DNA from: Chytridium lagenaria
Taxonomy: Eukaryota > Chytridiomycota > Chytridiomycetes > Chytridiales > Chytridiaceae
Reading direction: 5' to 3'
Assembly (NCBI GenBank): GCA_025449115.1
Contig: JAHLKC010000322.1
Location: 1-14,614, forward strand
Length of the DNA: 14,614 nt
Each line of letters starts with the position of its first letter. The stretch's first letter is position 1. Under the pieces are notes generated by a model. That model worked only from the letters and a program-made list of their open reading frames with translations. It was not told where the DNA came from and searched no databases. The position numbers were made by a program, and so were the translations under genes. Shown piece by piece: positions 9,389 through 14,614 of this stretch.

Positions 9389-10342
9389 GAAGGATTTCAA
9401 ACTAACAGTTCCAACTGTTCACCACCCATTGGGCGGATGACGGAAGTGATGCATGGGTGGGTGGATGAGTGAGTGGAGACATGGTGGTAAAACGTGGGGG
9501 GAAGTGGGGCTGGGAAGTGGGATGGTGATGAGGGGAAAGGGAGGCATGCACTCATGGACGAAGCTGACTGATGGGATGCACTCAGAAAACTGGCTAATCC
9601 AAAATGATAATGAATGATTGCGAAAGCTAACAACCGCAAGGCTAGAGTTTTCACGGTAGAATCATTGTTTTGTAGTCATCTTTGCAATATTTTTTATTAT
9701 TCGCATGGAGAGGCTCCTTCCACAAATTGTATCTTTGACCAACAAAAACTCAGTAATGGGGCCCGGAGTAAGAGATCCAACAATAGGAGTGCATTCACAC
9801 CTACCACTTGTCAGTGTTCTGTCACTCTGTGCATCTAATGTATGCACCCTTTCGACGACTTAAACGAAGACACTTGATAAAATCTGTGAGTGTCATTTTG
9901 ACTTCTCTTTGCAACCTTTGAGACGGGTTGAAACAGTCGTGAATATCGTCAAGGATCAGCGCTCGAAGGTCAGAAGAACTGGGCCGTAGGTGGTCCGTTT
10001 TGGACGAAAGCTCAAAAAAGTATTTATTCTATGGGAAAAGGACTTGGCATGTACACCCCTAATATAGGTACCTTCTACCCAGTTGTTGAACGCCGCATTT
10101 GCGGAGACTTGATTTGATACTGAGTGCTTTTCTTGAAGCGCTGCAGAACTTGGAAGTAGTAAATTAGTTACGCAGTTTGTCTGCATTTATAGTAGCAGTA
10201 GTGTTAGTGTTAGTGATCTCAGTTTGCATACTGTGCTGAATACTGATACTTCGTCTGTTGCTCCCTTTGCTTTTCGTGTCGACTAGGCATAGGGTGTCTT
10301 TTCTGTGATAAAGACATGCATGTAAGTCTTATATCTGTCAGG

Positions 10343-10349
10343 TATAAAA
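10343..10349 (+). promoter_or_regulatory. TATA box of the secreted-protein gene
   Basis: TATAAAA in the context GGTATAAAATG lies about 155 bases upstream of the start codon. Transcription starting about 30 bases later would give a leader containing the intron at 10406-10457. A second TATA-like run (TATATATAA, 10464-10472) is only 30 bases from the ATG, which would leave almost no leader, so it is less likely. Confidence 0.5.
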
Positions 10350-10405
10350 TGTCGTGAATCTCCTCTTCACGCAACACATCCTCTCACTTGATTACTTCTT
10401 TTCTG

Positions 10406-10457
10406 GTAAGCCCTGCTAGTCAACTTCCTTAAAATTAACCCACATCCATCACCACAG
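10406..10457 (+). other. Probable 52-nt intron in the 5' leader of the secreted-protein gene
   Basis: A consensus donor GTAAGC follows TTCTG, a TTAAC branch candidate lies near 10435, and the acceptor CACCACAG ends at 10457, 44 bases before the ATG. The length matches the protein-confirmed introns of this window. Confidence 0.5.
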
Positions 10458-10501
10458 ATCTCATATATATAACCCAGTCTTACTTATTGATACGTAACAA
10501 T

Positions 10502-10975
10502 ATGGTCCACATCATCGCAGCGATCGCGTCTCTCGTCATCCTCCTTCCCTCCGTCTTCGCCTTCGAAATTTGGCTCGGTCAAGAATCTGGCCACCGCACC
10601 AACAACCGCGGCGACATCCAATGGGGTCACCGCAGCGTTGCCAACGCTCGCATCGACACTGAAACCACCGACTGTAAACAACTCCAAGATGCTGCTTGGG
10701 GCCGTGACACGGACTTTTGTGAGTGGGGCGATTGGGTCCCTGAGCAGGCGTGTGGGGAGCGTGGAAACTTGAGGGATGGAAGTAAAGTGACGGACAAATA
10801 TGGCAGTACGTGGACTTACACTACCGGTAACTGCGGGAACGCGCAGGGGAATGCGGGGTGTATCAATAATGGTGCGCATGATATGCCTTGCAACAAGTTT
10901 GACAAAGGATGTGAGGTGTGGTGGTATACGCAGTCATCAAAGAGGTACGACTGGGAAGTTCGATGCCGTTGGTAA
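10502..10975 (+). CDS. Small secreted cysteine-rich protein, orphan
   Basis: This is an intronless 157-residue ORF. The ATG at 10502 was chosen because the residues after it form a textbook signal peptide (MVHIIAAIASLVILLPSVFA), with likely cleavage after Ala20. The mature protein of about 137 residues has eight cysteines (58, 73, 84, 111, 120, 130, 137, 155), enough for four disulfides. It is unusually rich in Trp (eight in the mature part), Gly, Asn and Asp, and ends in EVRCRW. No helix, transmembrane segment or catalytic motif is visible. The composition suggests a compact extracellular beta-rich fold, for example a carbohydrate-binding or effector-like protein, but I cannot assign a family. 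It is flanked by a TATA box, a likely leader intron and an AATAAA, so it looks like a complete expressed gene. It is convergent with NAA15. Confidence 0.8.
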   Translation: MVHIIAAIASLVILLPSVFAFEIWLGQESGHRTNNRGDIQWGHRSVANARIDTETTDCKQLQDAAWGRDTDFCEWGDWVPEQACGERGNLRDGSKVTDKYGSTWTYTTGNCGNAQGNAGCINNGAHDMPCNKFDKGCEVWWYTQSSKRYDWEVRCRW

Positions 10976-11595
10976 ATGGGCCAATCTTCAAGCATCTTTG
11001 AAACCCCTTTTGTTGAACATGAATAAAAATTACGAACACCTTGTACTTCTAGTTGGCTCGATCTGTATTGTAAAGATGGTGCATCGCATGTGCCGACGAA
11101 TGCTTTCGTCTTAACCTATTCTTATCTGTCCAGAAGATATGAAAGACATGCGATTGACGTGAGGTTACCGAAAAATCTGATTTTCTGAGTGATTACCGCG
11201 ACCACAAATATAGCAATCTCTTCAAGAATATATTAAGATTTGATGGGCACCGGCTAATTGATAGATACATTGGAGCTTGTGTGAATTCCGCTGTTGTGTT
11301 TGCGAATGGCAATTAGATGATAATTTCGCCTATTTGATACCTTACCAATTGCATTTTCAAGATGATTGTTTAGTTGGGAACTTCGTAAGAAAAAAACACT
11401 GTTTCAAAGCCACATATATTTGTTGTGGGTTGCCCAGTATAAACTGTATTTAACTCATTAAAACATCTTTGGAAAAGGCGCTCAACAGGCCTTAATAAGA
11501 TAACACAATGTCCTCCAAAACCAAAACAAGTCATGCACGATTTACAAACCACGCAATATCTTTAACAACCATATTCCTTCAATTACACATCCCGA
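10976..11595. other. Convergent intergenic region
   Basis: This lies between the stop of the plus-strand secreted-protein gene and the stop of the minus-strand NAA15 gene. It holds the 3' untranslated regions of both, including the AATAAA at 11022. It is A+T-rich, and I see no coding frame or RNA gene. Confidence 0.55.
11022..11027 (+). terminator. Polyadenylation signal of the secreted-protein gene
   Basis: AATAAA occurs 47 bases after the stop codon in an A/T-rich context, at the expected distance for a short 3' untranslated region. Confidence 0.55.
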
Positions 11596-14500
11596 TTACA
11601 ACGATTTAAAATATGTCGATAAAGGGTACGCGACAAGAGCCTTCTGAGCAAGCTTGGCTGCAGCGTCCGGAGAAGCCAAACTAGCATTTGAGCTCAAAGA
11701 CTTGTGTGCCGCAATCAGGTTCTAGATTAAGAAAAAAAAAGGTTAATACTTATTGAATCTTTTAATAAAGCAGGCCAAGCAAACAGAAACCCACATCTAG
11801 AGTGATGCTTTTCCAGGCTTTAGTTCCCGACACCTCGAGCTTTGCAACAAAATCGTTCACCGCCTTTGTCCGCTTCAACCTGTCCAACGCAGACGTAGTC
11901 TCTACTGAAGCTAGCATATGCGGAAGTGAACCCGCGTTCTTCTCAGCAAACTTTGTGTTGAAGACTGTCACGTCCTTTGAATCGCCGTACACGTCGGATA
12001 GAGTTGAGGTAATGAGAGAGACAACCTTCGGGTTAAGCTGAGAAGATGCGGCGTGAACTAATATTTTAACGTTAGTTCCAAGTCGATATCGATAAGCGAG
12101 TAAAATAGGCGCAGATGTTAAACAAAAAAACGCTTACATTCTTTCCAAAACTCCACGGCAGTTTTATGTAGTTCATAATTTTTCGGCTTAAGTGAGTATC
12201 CTTTTCTCAGCGACTTCCATGCCAACAAGAACTTCTCTATTGTAAAGAAAAAGAAGTCAGTTCCACCAACATCGTAAACGTGTGAACTCACTCTTCCTCA
12301 AGTAAACCGCACTTGCCAGCTCATGTGTCTCAAAAGCATTCGGGCTAAGCTCAAGCAGAGGCTTCAAAAATTTGAGTGAATCCTTGAGAGGATCCGTTGT
12401 CTCCAGGAGCTTCTGACCATCAGGGTCTGTGTCCACTTTCTTACCGTTGGCAGCAACCGCGTTAGGCTTATCGGTACCGTTGACAGCTGGAGTGGGAGTA
12501 TCCTTCTTCAACTTTCTCAAAGCCTTCTTCTTGTCAGAATCGGAAAGGTCGGCTAAAACGAGTCAGTAAAAGGAAAATGTAAGAGAGGGGACGAAAAAAT
12601 ACCCACAAGCATTTATGTTCTCTTTCTCCGCCTCCTCCTCTTTCGCCCGATCCGCGAGTTTAATGTAGATCCTCACAGCCTCGACAGCAGCCTGGAAGAA
12701 CAACGGATGAGACCTTAACCTGTCCTCCATTTTCAAGAGGTCAAGATAAGTTGTCAACGTGACTCTTCGGAATGAGTAGTTGTGGAAATCAAACTGGTCG
12801 TCGTAGATGTCAGAGAAATGCTTTTCAATCTGGTGGTAACGCTTGAGTGCCTTGCCATATTTGCCCTGGCGGACGTAACTACGGCCAGTCTCTAACGGGA
12901 ACCACATACATTGAAGTTCGGCAAGATCGGCAAGCTTGTCACTTGAGTCGCTCTAGAGTAATGGTCAGCAACACCGTAAACCCATTAAAAAAACTCCTAA
13001 GAATATTCATAAATCTTACTCTGCAGAACAAAACAATCGTCTTCTCAGCCTGTTCGACGGCATCGTTCCGCAACATATACTTTGTACATTTGGAGTTGAT
13101 AAAGCGATCCTGAAGATCCCTCTCTCGAGCTTCATTCATCACCTTCATGGCACCAGCAGTGTCTCCGTGGTGCTTCAAAATCCTGGCCTTCGTCATCAAC
13201 AACTCCACAAGGGTAGGGGTATGGTCGATAGCCTCATCGATATACTTTAATGCCTTCTCGGCATGCTTAGTAAAGTCGAAGTGCTGGGCAAGGAAGTAAA
13301 GAACCCATAAAAGAGCAGATGGAGGTTCGATCGCGCCTTCATCGTCCGCTGAGAAGCGGCCGTGCTCCTTCAAGTTCTTGGAATACCCAAGAACGAGATC
13401 CTCAACGGCCTTCTTTTTTTGTTCGTCAACGTAAAGGTCGCGGATGCTGACAAAGACAGAGGGAACGCCTTTACGGAACAACGGCTTAAGGTAGCTGTTG
13501 GTCATCAAAGTAAATCGCTCTCCTTTTTTATGGATTAGTATGTGTTTTGTACTGACATTTTATCACCTTTTGCAAATTCTAGCGGCAACCTCCGAATGAT
13601 ATGTGCCTTTTTAAACTCATCACCAAGGTCTTCGAAAAGCTCCAAAACTTTCGTCCTTTGATCCTCAGAGAGTTCTATACCAAGTAAATCAGTCATATTG
13701 TAAGCATAAGAACGCTCAACCTCCTTCGAATCCTTTAGCCTTCAAAAGATCGCGAAGGTATTGTTCACAATCCGGATTCATTTTAACCAGCGCCTTGTAA
13801 GCCGCCTCGGCCTTCTTGTTTTCACCCATTTTCAACAACAATCTCGCTTTAATTAAATCAGCATTTAAAATATAATATTTTTACCTTTAGTTTCCTTCCA
13901 CGCCTTCTTATCTACGACAATCTTTTCAACTGAGTTAAGGTGGTCCATCGCTTCCTTGAGACTCCCCATCTCCTCCAGAATAAGGTTCTTAAACAAATAA
14001 ACTTCGCTGTTTTCATAAGCTGAGTTTGGCTCAACGATGGTCTAAATACAAAAAGTTAACATACTAATTCTAAATGAGTTTCTGACCTGGAAACTATCAT
14101 GGTAGTGCTTAAGGGTCTCTAGCGCAAACTGATAACTTTTGGTAAGGTAGAAAGCAACTGCCACGCTCAACCAAAAAGATTTAAGGTTAGGTCTCAATTT
14201 GATCAATCCTAAGTTAGCTTCCTGCGTAAAAAAGAAATTGCATAAGTTCCAAGGCCTAACAGATATTTCTCGATACTCACCACAAAGCCATCGTAATTGC
14301 GGAGGTGAATCATCAGCATCGCATGGTCTCGGTATATTTGCAGATTGTCCTGCAAACATCGTTAACATTGATCTCCCGAGACTTTTCGAACCTTCTCAAA
14401 GCGAATGGCCTGGGAATATGATTTTAAAGCCTCCTCGTAGTTACGTTCTGAACGGTGAATAAGTCCATAGACGTGCCAGCCTGCATTTACTATATCAGAA

Positions 14501-14614
14501 ATCGTAGTCATCCATCTATCCGAAACTCACAGACAGGATTCGAAATTTCCAGGCGGAGAGCCTTCTTGATAAGGTCATGAGCTTCCTCCTTCCTTTCTAA
14601 AGAGCTGAGGAAAA
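11596..14614 (-). CDS. NAA15: NAA15/NAT1, auxiliary subunit of N-terminal acetyltransferase A (5' partial)
   Basis: NAA15 is a TPR-repeat scaffold that anchors the catalytic subunit NAA10 to the ribosome; NatA acetylates nascent chains beginning with Ser, Ala, Thr and similar residues. Twelve exons were placed by homology: 14531-14614, 14392-14480, 14281-14349, 14087-14221, 13885-14041, 13567-13846, 13020-13522, 12607-12952, 12292-12552, 12138-12236, 11795-12057 and 11596-11721. Together they encode about 803 codons. Diagnostic segments include CWHVYGLIHRSERNYEEALK, DNLQIYRD, RRLPLEFAKGERF, ALLWVLYFLAQH, DHTPTLVELLMTKARILKH, DRFINSKCTKYMLR, ELQCMWFPLE, DDQFDFHNYSFRR and GSLPHMLASVE, in the family's order. 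A Lys-rich linker (DKKKALRKLKK) and a C-terminal TPR tail follow. Human NAA15 aligns from about residue 50, so only the N-terminus is missing. TTTTCCTCAG at the right edge may be an acceptor rather than coding. Odd: a one-base frame break near 13732-13736. Confidence 0.93.
13732..13736 (-). other. One-base frame break within an NAA15 exon
   Basis: On the minus strand the frame reads LRDLLKAK and then runs into a stop after four further residues. The homologous protein continues (DSKEVERSYAYNMTDLLG, ending RRLPLEFAKGERF) one base further along. The junction is the short run AAAGG. There is no donor/acceptor pair here that could be an intron. One surplus base in the run explains the shift. Confidence 0.75.

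Larger units (their letters stand above)
9182..10501. other. Divergent intergenic region: promoters of the bZIP and secreted-protein genes
   Basis: The bZIP gene runs left from here and the secreted-protein gene runs right. No frame looks coding. The stretch 9450-9550 is G-rich on the plus strand, with repeated GTGG/GGTG words. Near 9428-9442 there is an inverted CCAAT box (ATTGG) followed by TGACG, a CRE half-site. A short AGT/GTT-rich repeat lies at 10191-10215. The right part carries the TATA box and leader of the secreted-protein gene. Confidence 0.5.

Noticed and set aside
10191..10215. AGTAGCAGTAGTGTTAGTGTTAGTG-type short repeat
   Set aside because: Imperfect and brief; not telomeric and not associated with any other element.
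13721..13735. TTCGAATCC resembling a tRNA T-loop
   Set aside because: It lies in NAA15 coding sequence and no cloverleaf arms surround it.

Overview
This is a nuclear genome fragment of a eukaryote with many short spliceosomal introns. The introns I could place are mostly 38-94 nt, with GT-AG borders and CTRAY-type branch points. Gene content (a NAA15 subunit, a Pns1/CTL-type transporter, an orphan secreted cysteine-rich protein) and intron size suggest a fungus. A bZIP that looks like ATF6, including a membrane anchor, argues for an early-diverging, possibly zoosporic, lineage rather than an ascomycete or basidiomycete. That placement is inference. There are no tRNA or rRNA genes, CRISPR arrays or recognisable mobile elements.

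Layout from left to right. Bases 1-898 are AT-rich and non-coding, apart from a perfect hairpin just beyond the stop of the next gene. Bases 899-2107 (minus) hold the 3' exons of a Ser/Pro-rich protein I do not recognise. Bases 3040-4097 (minus) encode a multi-pass membrane protein whose frame cannot be followed to the end. Bases 4375-6204 (minus) are a complete eight-exon choline-transporter-like (CTL/Pns1) gene of 478 codons, including a 22-nt microexon. Bases 6787-9181 (minus) are a three-exon gene that I join into one 757-residue membrane-tethered bZIP factor resembling ATF6. Bases 10502-10975 (plus) encode a 157-residue secreted protein with eight cysteines and a probable intron in its 5' leader. 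Bases 11596-14614 (minus) are twelve exons of NAA15/NAT1, the auxiliary subunit of N-terminal acetyltransferase A, with the N-terminus off the right edge and a one-base frame break in one exon.

Nearly everything is on the minus strand. The only plus-strand gene is the secreted protein, which is convergent with NAA15. The genes do not form a pathway. The CTL transporter, the secreted protein and an ER-anchored stress factor all concern the secretory system, but I see nothing linking them beyond proximity.

The most interesting object is the bZIP gene. A naive reading gives two unrelated ORFs, one ending in a 13-residue hydrophobic tail. Removing a 40-nt intron placed inside the membrane-anchor codons fuses them into a factor with an N-terminal nuclear half and a C-terminal lumenal half, the architecture of ATF6-class ER-stress sensors.
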